Assembly (NCBI GenBank): GCA_027924585.1
Contig: BSBM01000125.1
Span: forward strand, 2,609,001-2,673,000
Source: Larix kaempferi
Lineage: Eukaryota > Streptophyta > Pinopsida > Pinales > Pinaceae
Length of the DNA: 64,000 nucleotides
Direction of reading: 5' to 3'
This document shows positions 44,522 through 56,303 of this stretch, in pieces. A model generated the notes under the pieces. It worked only from the letters and a program-made list of their open reading frames with translations, was not told where the DNA came from and made no database searches. Within the stretch, counting starts at the first letter, position 1. Every line of letters begins with the position of its first letter. The translations under genes were made by a program, and so were the position numbers.

Positions 44522-46106
44522 CTAGTGTACAGTCAAGGTTATATAGAAAGGAGGAGAAGCACCAGCCTCATTTTCAGTCTTTTCAGCCAGAGCTGATCCA
44601 ATAAAAATTCTAGGGTTTTCTTCTTGCAAATTAACTGTATCTGAAACTGGCTGATTACTGGGTATATTCATCACTTTCAGAACTGTATTCTTATATGATG
44701 GATTCTTTATTAACTCAGTCAGAGGTACAGGAATGTTTAACTTCCCCAGTTCGTTCTCCAAACTAAAATTTTGGACAGATTTGTTTACCTCTTCAACTTC
44801 AGCATTCCTCTTTGATTTTTCTGCATACTGTTTCTTCTCAATAACAGGATCAGCCATTTGTTTAGCAGGAATAGGTGCAGCAGGAACAAGTGCCCTCTTC
44901 TTTGGAGCTTGAGCCACTTGTTTTGGACCTGATCTAAGATTTAGGGTTTTCTTAGGTGGTCCATTCTGATGAATAGCAGCAGTTATAGGAATATTCTCCA
45001 CATCTACCTCATCTTCAGTTTCAAACATGCCAGCAGTGTAGCATTTAGAATTCAAAAAATCTTCTTCAGTGACAAAACCTGTAAACAATCTATCTCCAAT
45101 ATGGTTCATGTCCTGATCAGCCTCAGTTTCTTCAAAGATCAACTGTTGATCAATTTCTTCTTCATCAACCAAATTATTTTGAAAAGGTGGGGGTACTTTT
45201 TAATCCTCATTTTCCCTTCTTTCTCGCTGGATATCATTATTCCTGCGCTCTCTTGGCATGAATCTAGGAGCAAACTGCCTTCTGAACTGATTTTGGTTGT
45301 TTGGATTTCGATCAGCTTCTGGAGTGGGTTTACTAGCATTCTTCTCAAGCTCTATTTTATTCAATTTTGCAGTAAGAATCTTAACCATTTTAGCCATCTC
45401 ATCTATCTTGGTCTCGGCAAACTGAGAAGCAGAACCTGCTGCAACAACTTCTTTCTTTCCTTTTCTTTCATACAGCTGTTGGGCTGTTTCATTCTTAAGT
45501 CTGTTTGAAGCTAGCAAATTAGACTCTACCTCCAAAGCTGCATCTTGCATGTTCAAGGGTGATAGGTCTTCTTTCTCTCAGTAACAAAGAAAATTCATGA
45601 TCAAAAGCATTTGCATAGGTTAGCTTAGCTGATGTTTCTGTAGGTTTAATTTCTGCTGGAATTCTACTGTACATCTTGTTAAACCTTTTGGAAAAATCTG
45701 CAACAGTCTCCTCTTTCTTTCTTCTGAGAGCTCCAAACTCAGTTATATAGTAGGTGTGATCCTTTGTGTCTCCCCATTGTCTCATGAAAAGATCATGGAG
45801 TTCTTCAATGATAGTAATTGATTTAGCAGGCAAGTCTCTAAACCATTTTCTTACATCCCCATCAAGACTCTGAACAAATACCCTCATCCACGCATCTTTA
45901 ATCTCAATGTTCTGATTGTCAGCATAACTTAGGAAAGCCTCCCAATGTTCCTCAGTAGTGATTTCCCCCTATCCATTGAATCTAGGCATATATTTCTGGT
46001 AATCACCTCCATGCAATGCATGTAAAGGTTGAGGTAAAACTAATGGTGCATACCTAGCTGCAACCATACGGTCCATCATATCCATGGGTGGGTTTTGACC
46101 TGCCAT
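44522..46106 (-). pseudogene. Tat-like gag
   Basis: The best start is the ATG at 46106 (MAGQNPPMDMMDRMVAARYA). The frame reads to MPRFNG with a stop at 45969-45971. It then continues ITTEEHWEAFLSYADNQ, WMRVFVQSLDGDVRKWFRDL and YITEFGALRRKKEETVADFS. A frameshift near 45550 leads to MQDAALEVESNLLASNRL, Arg-rich FAPRFMPRERRN, a stop near 45200, and a 216-codon tail up to 44522. I saw no CCHC knuckle. The frame also runs open for 161 codons upstream of the ATG, back to the primer site. Confidence 0.9.
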
Positions 46107-46571
46107 TTTTGTACTGACTGACTGGGAAGATGTGAAAACTTGATTGGAACCTTTTTGAAAAGGATTCTTTCCTACTTTCAGCTGAAAGATAGGTATTTTA
46201 TCAAGAGAGGAAGTCTTAGCTTTCAAAAAACTTCGAGGATTAGTAAAGATCTGAAAAGTACTTTCAGGGATGATAGGTTTTATCCAAGGTGAAGTTTCAG
46301 CTGAACTGAATGCTATGCCTAACTGGTCAGGGTCACAGGAGGTTGGCAAAGATTGAGATTTTCTGAGTTTATTTGTTGTTTTCAAGATCTGTTCAGGGTC
46401 TGTCACACCCAGTTTCAATGGAGAAACAGGCCTGTTCCTGGTCCCAATCCCTTTAGAAGCCACTATGACTACTGTTTGGTGAAAATAGCCTTTAAAAAGA
46501 TCTGATTCAAGTTCACCTCTTAAACCAGTAAATCTGATGAGTATCCCAGGGAAGATATGCTTCAGTTTCGT

Positions 46572-46588
46572 CCCCAGCAACGGTGCCA
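46572..46588 (-). other. Primer binding site, tRNA-Asp type
   Basis: The minus strand reads TGGCACCGTTGCTGGGG, matching 15 of 17 bases of the tRNA-Asp primer site common in plant gypsy elements (TGGCGCCGTTGCCGGGG). It is four bases from the LTR edge at 46593 and therefore defines that edge. Confidence 0.88.
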
Positions 46589-46592
46589 AAGA

Positions 46593-49500
46593 TGTTTGTG
46601 CCAGAAATTGTTTCTAAGGCTAAGGAAACAAGCTAACACAATCTCAAGAATAAATTCAATTAATAAAGCAAATTTTAGGGTTTTTTGTATGATTTTAATG
46701 GTTATAAACTTTGAGGACAGTCAGGGAATACATTCAAGAGAAAAGTAAAAACTAATTCATAAACAAAAACTGATAAAGATGTATAACATATCACATGAAA
46801 TCCCACAGAAAGAATGTGTTGAGGTTCATACATAAAGGATAAGCATCACTAGAAAATGCACATTAACTAGTAATGAATTTACCATTTAAGAAGCTAACAA
46901 GCTCAATAACAAAGCCAATCACAAAGCCAATCACAAACAAAATGGAGGGGAAAAGTCATATATTTCATAATTTTATCAGCTAATGCTCATAAGAGTCACA
47001 GTACTTATCTCTTAAACAAGTCTGAAGATACAATAGATTCTGCAGACCTCCTGATGCTCCCAAAAATCCAAACCCCTTCCATCACTTGTTAACATCTTTA
47101 AATACTATACTTTACAAAACCAATTAGGTCTCTAACCCTAACTGTTTTCCAGCTCTCGATGAAGTAAAGTAAAGACAAAATATTTACAAGTTACAAAATA
47201 TGCTAAAAATAGCATCTCATTAATATATCAGTTTGCTACTTAATGACAACTAACTGAAAGCATAACTGTTTTATAGGTCCTTTGCCACCTCAGCTAAGAG
47301 GGCGATACCATTTGGAGTTTGGTCTTTCTTCTTGGCCTTATTTTGTTCCTTCTCCATGTCATTAATCCTTTTTGTGAGCTCTTTGTTTTTCTGCTACAAG
47401 TCCCGAACTGTCTTCTCCAGCTGAGTGCATTGACTGTCAGCAGCCCTTTTCCTTTTAAGTGCTTCTTTTGCATCAGCCACTAGTTCCTGAAAATTGTCAT
47501 TAATATGCTGGAGATCTTCCCTTAATATTTTGTTGGCCATCATCAAGCCATCGTTGACCTCCTGCATATAATTCATTTGGTGTTTATATTGCTTGACAGT
47601 CTTCTGTAAATTTTCCCTGTCAGAATTAGCTATTTTATCCATTGCAGAATCTTGATCTTCATTAGGTTTCCAAGGAATGTCAAACTTCTTGAAGAATTCT
47701 GCTTCTTCCATCAACAGCTTCTTAGAAGTTTCCTCAATGCTGGGCTTTGGATTTTCTTCACCTGTTGCTTCCACTGAATGAATTTCTTCTTTTAAACATG
47801 GCTGCAATTTATCTATTTCTGATTTGTCATCATCCATGGACACTTCATCTAAGACAGTCACCTCATCTGTATTTAATTTAGGATTTAGCAACTTCTTCAT
47901 GCTTAATCTCAACTTATTCTTTGACCTAGTTTTAGGTCTCCAAAATGCTGTTGCCTCTCCCATCATCTTCAATTCTTTCCCTTGGTACTGAATTGCAGCC
48001 AATTCTACTACTTCCAGCTTGTTCCTTTTCTTATTAATCCTTGTGGTTTTGCTCTCTGAAGTTTGCATTCCTTCTATTTCAGCTTTAACTTCTATTTTAG
48101 GGATAGGCTGTTCATCTTCCAATAGATATCCTTCATCATCTGAAAGAATTGTGATAGGGCTTCTTGGTCGAGTTTGAATCTCTTCTTTAGGTACAGGAAC
48201 AACCTTAATGTCAACCTTTTTCTCCTCTTGAGGATCTGCTACAGGCGCTGGATTCTTTTCAGGCAATTCCTTCTTGTCTTCAAACAGTGTGAACTTGCTT
48301 TCAGGGCTGGCTAAGGATGTCTTTTGCTCACTATCTTCCTCTACAGGCTCTGCTGATTCTTCAATTTTGATCTTTCCTTTATCTTCCATTTTGGGCTTAT
48401 GACCTAATTTTCTGAGTAAGACTTTGCCCTTATCTGCTTGTCTTTTGGATTTTTGATCTTCAAAACCAGACCAAAAAACAAAAAAGTCCCAGGTCTTTCC
48501 CTCATGTTGCAAGGCAGTACTAACAATCAATTTGATTAATCCATGATGAAAAATGGACTGAGAGGAAGAATCTACTGGCCCTTTCACCTTGTTTGCCATT
48601 TTCTGCAAACTCTTCAGGAAGAAAAATGGCAAGTTCATCTTTGATATTCCCACCATGTGTTGAAGAAATCTAAAATGATACTTGTATACGAAGGCATACC
48701 TTCCCTCACAGGTAACATAACTCTGTAAAATTCTAATTGGTTCAACGCATTCTTTCTTACCATTTTGGATTAGGACAGCTTTATTCCAATCAGGTATGAT
48801 ATTGGGTAAGAGGTATCTCTGTGGATCAAAATCAAAGGGCAACTTTTTAAACCAATGTTCACCTTCATCTTTAATTCATGTGGCTTCTGAAATCAATTTA
48901 ACTGTCAGCTTGAATTTCAGGGTATCGAAAACCACCATATCATTCTTGAAACCCTGGGCAAACCTGCAGGATACCTGTGCATTATATCCATCAATTTTTC
49001 TGAAAAAATCCATCCAGCCAGCTCGTTTGAATAGCTCCACACACTCAGGCAGTTTTTCAACCCATTCTATATCTGTTGGTTCAGCTCTATTTATTCTTCC
49101 ACTCTTGCCCATTATGCTTTAATCACTTCAAACTGGATATCTGCTCTTGTATTGTTTGTGAACAGAAGCTAAATTTTGGCAATTAACAGCACTATTGAAT
49201 GCACAGGTTATTCGTAACACTGACAGGGTTGAAATTCATAAAAACGAGACTGTTATCCTTAACCCTCCTTCAATCTAGCGTCACATCTTATCAACAAATA
49301 GATTTTTTCTCTGGTTAAATTTGCGTTTAACAGCACAATTTTACCTACCCTTTGATTAATTTGAACAGAGTAGGCTGACGCGAAAAAGCCCCAAATTTGC
49401 TGTTATATGGGTTTTTTAAGAATACCTGTAAATTGCTCCACTGTGGTTGTTTGAAAACACGAGCACCACTGTCAGATGAGTCAGCTTTGTTGTCCAGATG

Positions 49501-50289
49501 TCGCACAATCTTCAATTTAACAGTTCACCACGGAATTATGAAGCCCTAATTTCCGTGAATCCCTCAATGCCTCGTACTTGTCCAGCTGGCAACGATGCTC
49601 GGCTTTCTCAAGTGGCTATGGTTATCTCATTAAATCTTCTGTGTTTAAATGAGCTTGTAGATAACAACTTCATGCCACATTACCTGAAATCGTGTGGATA
49701 GATGTCAAACTGAACTCCACCTGTGCTGATGATGAGCACGACCTCCTCACGATGTGCAAGCATTTGAAATCATGATGCCTTCTGCATCAACACGTCATGA
49801 ATCCTCTAAAACACATAATTAATCATTCACTAGCCCGAGCGTGCCAAAATTTGCTGGAAAATAGGAAGAATCTGTAATCACGATATTCTCGTAGCGCTTC
49901 CTTGTTGAATTTCGGCTCCAGCGCTACAAGAAAAACTTCAACACTGATTTGTTGCTTTTAAACAACTTTATATCATTTTGCATGGGATTTTGAGGTTATC
50001 AGGATTAGACTTGTAGATGTCCTCACTTAGAATAAGATCTATGAGCTTCTTATTTGATATAATGAACTTTTTTAAAAACCCTCATCAAAAACCAATATAA
50101 AGTTTTAAAAATCTAAAACTCAAAAGCAAGCCCAAAATCTTATATAAATCCTAAAGAAACCCTACTAAGGAGGAAAAAATCAAGTTAAATAAAATGAATA
50201 ACTTAAAATAAAGTGCAAATCAAACCAAATTTTGAAAAAACAGGATACTATCAAACCAAAAATTGGAAAAACAAGGTACTGACTTAACA
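46593..50289 (-). mobile_element. Tat-like element 5' LTR, 3,697 bp
   Basis: Plus-strand ends TGTTTGTGCC...GACTTAACA; read on the minus strand it starts TGTTAAGTCAG and ends CACAAACA. A TATA-like TATATAAG lies on the minus strand at 50139-50146, about 150 bp from the LTR start and 1 kb upstream of the LTR ORF. If used, it would place the ORF in the transcript leader ahead of gag. The outer flank is atatg (50290-50294). Confidence 0.85.
47271..49112 (-). pseudogene. LTR-encoded ORF of unknown function, 5' LTR copy
   Basis: Same 614-codon reading as 37307-39148. This copy keeps 482 uninterrupted codons (48842 down to 47394). It is broken by a TGA where the other copy has Gly (near 48876) and a TAG where the other has Gln (near 47394). 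Neither stop is shared with the 3' LTR copy, so the frame was open when the element inserted. N-terminal globular region, charged middle and C-terminal coiled coil are as in the other copy. A conserved KKLPFDFDPQRYLLPNIIPD and an acidic ILSDDEGYLLEDE are visible. Confidence 0.78.
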
Positions 50290-50522
50290 ATATGAAAAAT
50301 AAATATAGAATAATTAAAATTATTAAAGGAATGCTCTGTAGTAGTAGATACATTTTCTACATAAACATGTTTAGGAATATTAATTTTTGAATGATTAGAT
50401 TTGTTGTTGTTGTATGTTTTTGCTATTGCAAGTATGACATGTCTCATTGACCATTTCTCTGGAAACGCCTCTTGTAGTTTAGATATGACCAGAATCTTGG
50501 AATCATTTAATTGTTTTTTGTA

Positions 50523-50930
50523 CTATAAGTGAAAAGTACGTCTATACGTTCTTTCCACTATATCCCTCATAGTTTTGTAAATATGTTTCCCCCTTCTATT
50601 AACTTCCAGCACCACTCCATATGAGATAATGACCAATTCATCATCATTTGCATCTTCTATAAAAAAATTCTTCTGATGACACCCCCTTCTGTTGTTGTCA
50701 CTACCTGCATAAATTTCATCATATGTGAATTAGATTATTTGAAACATATTAGTGAACATTCTTAAGTACAATATTACTTAAAATTCAATATATAATTCAT
50801 ACTGCTATATTATTTATTCACCTAATTCATCACTCTGCAACTTTTCCATTAATGTTTTACGCTCTTTTGCACTTAGATTGCTAAGAATCTTGTCAATCTT
50901 CCTCATTTTTTGGCTCTGCATGTCACACAT
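50523..50930 (-). CDS. Two-exon 96-codon reading frame, unrecognised
   Basis: Exon 1 50930-50822 (MCDMQSQKMRKIDKILSNLS then AKERKTLMEKLQ). Donor GT at 50821-50820 and acceptor TGCAG at 50709-50705. Exon 2 runs 50704-50523 (SDNNRRGCHQKNFFIED, DDELVIISYGVVLEVNRR, KTMRDIVERTYRRTF) and ends TAG. The phase is kept across the join (a split Gly codon) and the total is 291 nt. The short amphipathic first exon suggests a helix. The first Met is not secure: a TGCAG just inside it could be another acceptor, making this the 3' end of a longer gene. It lies between the Tat-like element and the right motif array, so it may belong to a DNA transposon there. Confidence 0.45.
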
Positions 50931-51174
50931 TAACCAATACATATTACTTAAATTTACAAATAATTCAAACAAATTAATTTAAATAAAAAAATTAAAAATC
51001 ACTTTCATTCACAATTTTGGATGTGCTCCCATCATGTCAACTAAAATTCTTGTTCATTGAACTATTATCATACATTTTCTATTAATAAACAACCTAGACC
51101 ATTAAATACAGAATCTATCAACTATATTATACAAATAAATTATAGAACTCCAATATAGAAAAAAATTCTAAAAT

Positions 51175-52460
51175 CAGTGCGCTTAAGTACGTAAAACGCA
51201 TCGGTGCATTTACTACAAAAAACGCCAATGTGTTGTGTCAAACCTAACGCACCGTGAACCACCGAGATTTATTTTGCATTTGTAGAAAAAAAATGGCAAG
51301 GTCAAATTTATTGGTGTTTTATAAATATAGACACACCAATACGTTAATGCAATACTGTAGCACTAAAAACTGTGAATTTTGTTTTTTGTTTTTTTAGAAA
51401 ATAAAATATAATGGCAGTCCCAGAACTACCGGTGTGCTATTGAACGAAATGCACTAGTGTGTTTAGCTTATAAAATCACACTAAAATGATGCAAGCATTT
51501 TTTAGGAAAAAAAAAACTAAAAATATCATATAGGGCTTGCAAGGTTTCTGATTCGACTAAAAAAGTGGCCCATTGTACCCAACGCTTTCTATATAATATA
51601 TCAAACTCATTAAATATAAAATCCCTAAAAAGAAACATTGTTATTGTGAAAAATAGAGGGATATAAACCCTAATGTAAAATTTCGTAGCCATACAAAATG
51701 AAAAGAAGTAGCGAGAAAATAAGGGTTGCAACATTGAAGGTAACTATGAAGTTTTTTTTCTAAATTTAGTTAAAATCTAAATAGGATAATAAGATCAATA
51801 GTAATATTTTACATACTTGAAAATTGTACTATGCAAGGCTTTGATTGATTCACCATATCTAACAAATTTCGATCCTTAGAATAATCTGGTTGCTCCAAAC
51901 TCCTTCAACGTAAGTCTCTCTTTCAAAACTCACCCTTTGAAATTCGACAAAATAATGTAATGATGTTTAGGCTTTTTAATTTTAAGCAACTTTTCGAATT
52001 AGTTTTTGAAATTAAAATTCCCTCCCCTTTTTCAGTTTAGGGAAAAAAATAACTCGTGTGATTTTTTAATTTTGATTTTCAACATTACGGTGGGATTAAG
52101 GTTTTTCCGCACTGGTGCATATAGGACATAACCACACCGATGTGTTTAATGTTTCATGTGTCAACATATAACCATATAATTAAAAAATAAAAAATAAAAA
52201 ATTAAGAAACGTATATCATGCTTCGATGAGTATACAAATTATGATGCCTCGATGCGCTTCTTGATAGTAAATGCACCGATCTGAATATTTTTTGTAAAAT
52301 GCATCGATAAATATATGTTATAAAATATAGCGGATATTTTCTTTTGTGGTGGTGTTGCATATGTTGACGTATGGTTCATTTGTTGTGATGCCACGCCGAT
52401 GTGTCCTAATGTTAAAGTCACACTGGTGTGGTGTTTGTAGATTTGGCGCACTGGTTGAAT
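51175..52460. repeat. Dispersed short-motif array, right
   Basis: The same loose motif as at 35880-36430: gcatcggtgc, caccgtga, caccgatgtg, gcactggtgc, gatgcgc, gcaccgat, gccgatgtg, cactggtgtg and cgcactgg. Copies occur in both orientations, with a gap of about 600 bp (51500-52090) of plain AT-rich sequence. An 88-codon minus frame (51468-51734) in that gap shows nothing recognisable. Together with the left array it brackets the Tat-like element. Confidence 0.65.
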
Positions 52461-52718
52461 TTAAAAATACTCATATTTGATGTTTCAACTTAAAATTTTA
52501 TATTCATCTCAAATTTTCCTTTAGAATTCAACCACACCAATTACAATATTTCATAGTATACATATGTTTCTTAAACTCACTTTATTCATACAAAATGGTT
52601 TCCAAACTATATTGGAAGTTAGATTGTTATATGGTTCTCAAAAATATGTTAGGATTGTAGAGATGCATATTGATTGTTGATTTGGCTCAAATGCAGGTAG
52701 AAAAGGTTATAGTATCAA

Positions 52719-53432
52719 ATGGCCAATTCTTCAGATTCCAGCTCATTCCATCTTGTTCAAAGTTTGGGGATTTCTCCCTTTCTATCTCAAGTAAGTTCAG
52801 GTTTTATTTGTATTTTGACTATTTATTTGAATTTATGTTACTCATACATGTGAATATGAATATCAATGTATTATATGTTGCAGGATCCCGATTCAAGATT
52901 GAGTTTGGATGGAAAAGATATTCCACTAGTTGCAAAATGTCACAATATCTTATTAGGAGAAAGATACTGCAAGCACTTTATAGATGAAAATGGGAAGTCT
53001 CTTTACCCTACCAATTGTAACATGCCATCTTCAAGACACAATCCAGGGTCTTTGACGGTAATTCGTTGTGAGATAGATCTCTTTTACGACACCCCGGTAG
53101 TATTTGGTTGTTGAAAATGTCAAGGGTTAAAGGAGAACCCTTGGCATGTCACACTCACCCATTACACCAATGATCGATTACCCAACATTGATGATCTAAT
53201 ACCCCCTAATGTAGTAAAACATACAATAGGTGATATAGAAAATACATGTAGGAACACTTCCCTATGCTTATTTTTTCAAAAGTTGGAAGCCAAAATAACC
53301 ATGTCTTGTCATAAATTGACAAAACCCTCTACTTATGTTCAGTCAACTGAAAGTTCTAGTGATCCAAAGTATGATATGAATGCCACCCAATACATCTCTA
53401 CTAGAAGATCCAAAAATTTGCACATGAATTGA
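52719..53432 (+). pseudogene. Spliced reading frame of unknown family, broken by one stop
   Basis: Exon 1 52719-52790 starts ATG (MANSSDSSSFHLVQSLGISP then FLSQ). Donor gtaagt at 52791 and acceptor ttgcag at 52883. Exon 2 from 52884 reads in phase DPDSRLSLDGKDIPLVAKCH, LGERYCKHFIDENGKS to FGC, TGA (53112-53114). It then continues in the same frame KCQGLKENPWHVTLTHYTND, KLTKPSTYVQSTESS to TGA at 53430. After a further shift, YTPSFVQLLEGSEDFSLP is readable to about 53530. Length, splice signals and phase support a real former gene of about 210-270 residues. I do not recognise it. It sits 260 bp from the right motif array and may be transposon-borne. Confidence 0.5.
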
Positions 53433-53532
53433 GAGCAAAATTGTCCAAGTACACACCAAGTTTTGTCCAATTGTTGGAGGGTAGCGAGGATTTCTCTCTT
53501 CCTATGAATTTGCAAAGTAATTATCAAACTTC

Positions 53533-54130
53533 TTAAAACCGTACTTGTATGGCACTTGGCCATATTCTCTACATGTTCATGATGTTGGAACTGAATTCTC
53601 CTTTTGTGGTAATCAGTTCATGATTTCCAAGTCTAATATAGATGTTGCAAATCTTGGGTTGTTTATCCTTTCATATGTACTCGTTCCTCTCAAATAGTCA
53701 GTAGCACTTATTCCATTTTGTAGTCCCATCTATTGATGGTCATATTACTTGAATATTGTTGAATACAATCATTGCACATCCATGTATAATATGTGCATGA
53801 ATGGTTATGTTTATGGAACTTTAACAGGAATAACCTATAATATATAGATGGTCATCAACGCACTCATGGGAACATTGTAGGGTTCATAAATAGTTATAGG
53901 TGCTCTTTATTTTCTACAAATTTTTCATTTGAGGAACACTTCAATGACTAGGATTTCTTTATGAAAAGGAAAGCATCCATATTTGTTGTTGTGCATGCAA
54001 TATGTAGTTAGTTTTCTTCTAGTGATGAGTTGTTAATAAACTATAACTTTCGTAGACCACCAACCACTCATTAGAGATTCCTTGCATTGGGATTACCCTT
54101 AGACATTCCCTTGGGGTGTAAGAAAAAAAA
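53533..54130. other. No recognisable gene
   Basis: Nothing supported beyond the possible tail of the preceding frame. Confidence 0.4.
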
Positions 54131-54133
54131 CAT

Positions 54134-54619
54134 TGATTAATTGTATCCGTTAATTTTCAATGGGATTCATGTTAATGTATTGCTCAATTTGACATTTTGT
54201 TTATAAATTGTTTCTTTTATGGCCAAAATAGGGGACTTTCCCTAAACTCCTCATGTGAGTCATCGTATGCTCAAGAATGTTTGATCACACCATTATCATA
54301 TGTGTAATTTTCATGCAAACATCTCACACACATACAACGCTCTTATTCGATTAATTGTATTTGTTAATTTTCATTGGGATTCATGTTAATGTATTGCTCA
54401 TTTTGAAATTTTGTTTTATAAATTGTTTGCTTTATGGATAAAGTAGGGGACTTTCCCTAAACTCATCGTTTGAGTCATCATACAGTCAAGGATGTATGAT
54501 CATACCGTTCATATTCCAAATTGCACTACATGTGTTGCTATCCTTAGATACAACACTCTTCTTTAATTAATTGTATTTGTTAATTTTCTATGGGATTAAT
54601 GTTAATGTATTGCTCAATT
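54134..54619. repeat. Tandem repeat of about 213 bp, two full copies plus a truncated third
   Basis: Copies begin attaattgtat--gttaatttt at about 54136, 54350 and 54562. Each contains gggattcatgttaatgtatt, then gctcaattt, and later ggggactttccctaaactc. The third copy stops at gctcaattt where the LTR-like block starting at 54620 interrupts it. Confidence 0.85.
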
Positions 54620-55158
54620 TGTTGAAATTTGGTTGAGCTTTGATCTTTAATTATTTTAGATGCAGAGACTTGAAGCAATGAGACAATTCAATCCATGAAA
54701 TTCATACAACCATAACACAAGATATACCCTAGGAAAAATTCTCAAAATTATGAGAACAAAAACCCCAACAATTCTTCTCATTATAATATAATGGATAGCA
54801 GAGAATGATTTCTTTTACAACATAGCAGATTGCTTTTGGAAGATAAGAGATTACCAAACACTCTTGATGAAGATATGGAAGCACTAGAGAAGAGAGATCA
54901 ATCGAGTGTGTGCCCAACACAACAATAACAAGCATGAACAATACCTTGCACAAACTGGAAGCGCATTGCCTTCAATGGACAATAGAATTTGCTTCACATT
55001 GAATTCATCAATCCTGTATAACATATTTATACATTCTTATCTTCTATTTTTAACTTCTAACTTCGGGATGAACTCGCCCTCAAAATGGATGTATTAATCT
55101 TGCATGCATAGGTGCGCCCCACTTCTCATGCAGTGCTTTATCTCACTGAGTTGTCACT
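54620..55158 (+). mobile_element. LTR of family X, interrupted by copia-2
   Basis: Starts TGTTGAAATTTGGTTGAGC inside a 213-bp repeat copy. The first 48 bases match the fragment at 4412-4459. The body has the character of a plant LTR, but no right end is seen before copia-2 begins at 55159. Internal and right-hand parts of X were not found. Confidence 0.6.
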
Positions 55159-55720
55159 TGTTGATGTATCAGAAGATATTCTTCTATGTATTACACTTGT
55201 ACTTTATTATGTTCATGTTGGAGACGTTTTATTCCTCCAATCATAAGTGTCGTCATTTGTATTTGTAAGTGTCGCAAGTGTCGCAACTTATATTTGATGG
55301 GTTATTAGACCACCGATGTGGGGTCGGCCCTGGTTGAGTTAAGTGGTTGGGCTATTAGACTTCTTTAAGAGGTCGGCCTAGTTAGTTTATTAGCGGGTCA
55401 ATTCAGTGTATAAATAGAGAGGTTATGTCTCTCATTCTATTCATTCACTCACTTCTCCAACTCGCATAGTTGAGAGAGAGAGTTGCGCACAAGTGGAGGA
55501 GGAGGAGTATCTACTAGAGACATCACTTTGGGTTTGATCATTGTGATCTTGTATTGTGGCTTATTCTATCTCTGAGGAAGTTGAGGATTTTTTTACCTTC
55601 TTGGTTTTCCCTGAGGAAACTATGTGTCTATTGTCTCTTGTGTTTATGATTGATATGTTGTACATGTTATTCTCTTAGTGATCCTAGATAACATTGAATA
55701 AAATTATTGAAAAATTAACA
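55159..55720 (+). mobile_element. Copia-2 5' LTR, 562 bp
   Basis: TGTTGATGTATCAG...AATTAACA, directly followed by the primer site. A TATA-like tgtataaatag lies at about 55411, with a likely transcript start in the following ctcattctattcattcactc segment. Polyadenylation-type TTGTG/TGTGTCT-rich sequence follows. Confidence 0.85.
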
Positions 55721-55731
55721 TGGTATCAGAG
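55721..55731 (+). other. Copia-2 primer binding site
   Basis: TGGTATCAGAG immediately after the LTR, eleven bases of the iMet site. The untranslated leader then runs to the gag ATG at 56304; the 73-codon frame inside it (55826-56047) is not a recognised protein. Confidence 0.9.
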
Positions 55732-56303
55732 ATGACCTAAGAAGAAGGCACTATGCAACTACGGAAGCTAGGGATTCTTAATTTTTGGGTTTCTCTCTAC
55801 AGATTATCAAAGGAAGGAGGCTAGATTGACTCTCCTAGCAAAGGAGCATCTTTCTATTGAGACAAAATTCAATTCTGAGCATTTTCAGTTTTTGGCCCAT
55901 CACTGCTGCGGGAAATTAGGGTTTCGAAAAAAGTTGGAATTTTTGGAATCTGAATCCACGGCTGGATTCTCCTCAATAAAATCGAAGTTTAGAGCACTGG
56001 ATCGAACTTTTTGGTTGGGCATAAGACCGAGTTTGATCAAACCCTAATTTGGGATCCTGCCTAGTAGATCCGGAAGTTTCAAAGGCAATTTTGAGGGGTC
56101 AATTTTTTGCAGATCTCAAAATCAAAGTATACCAGCTTGACAGCTCAACAAAGTGCATCTTTCTATCCTTTCAGAAGTTTGAAATTCAAAGTTTTAATTT
56201 TTAGGGTTTCTCTAACAAACCCTAATCCAGCTCCAGATCCAGTTTTCAGCAAATCAAGTGGTAAGACCTAAATCTTTCATTTCCATTTGAGTTTCTCATT
56301 AAA

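Larger units (their letters stand above)
37177..50289 (-). mobile_element. Tat-like Ty3-gypsy element with LTR-borne ORF and additional RNase H
   Basis: Two long direct copies (37177-40326 and the matching part of 46593-50289) flank a 6.3-kb interior. The interior holds, right to left, a tRNA-Asp primer site, gag, protease, an archaeal-type RNase H, RT, a second RNase H and integrase. The left (3') LTR lacks the last 548 bp of the right one, so it is truncated at 37177. Several stops and frameshifts are present, and the LTRs differ at scattered positions, so it is older than the nested element at 23615. It lies between two arrays of the same short motif, suggesting insertion into a DNA transposon. 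Confidence 0.9.

Noticed and set aside
44969-45508. 179-codon plus-strand ORF
   Set aside because: It is antisense to Tat-like gag; the hydrophobic composition is what the reverse complement of an Asn/Lys-rich gag gives.
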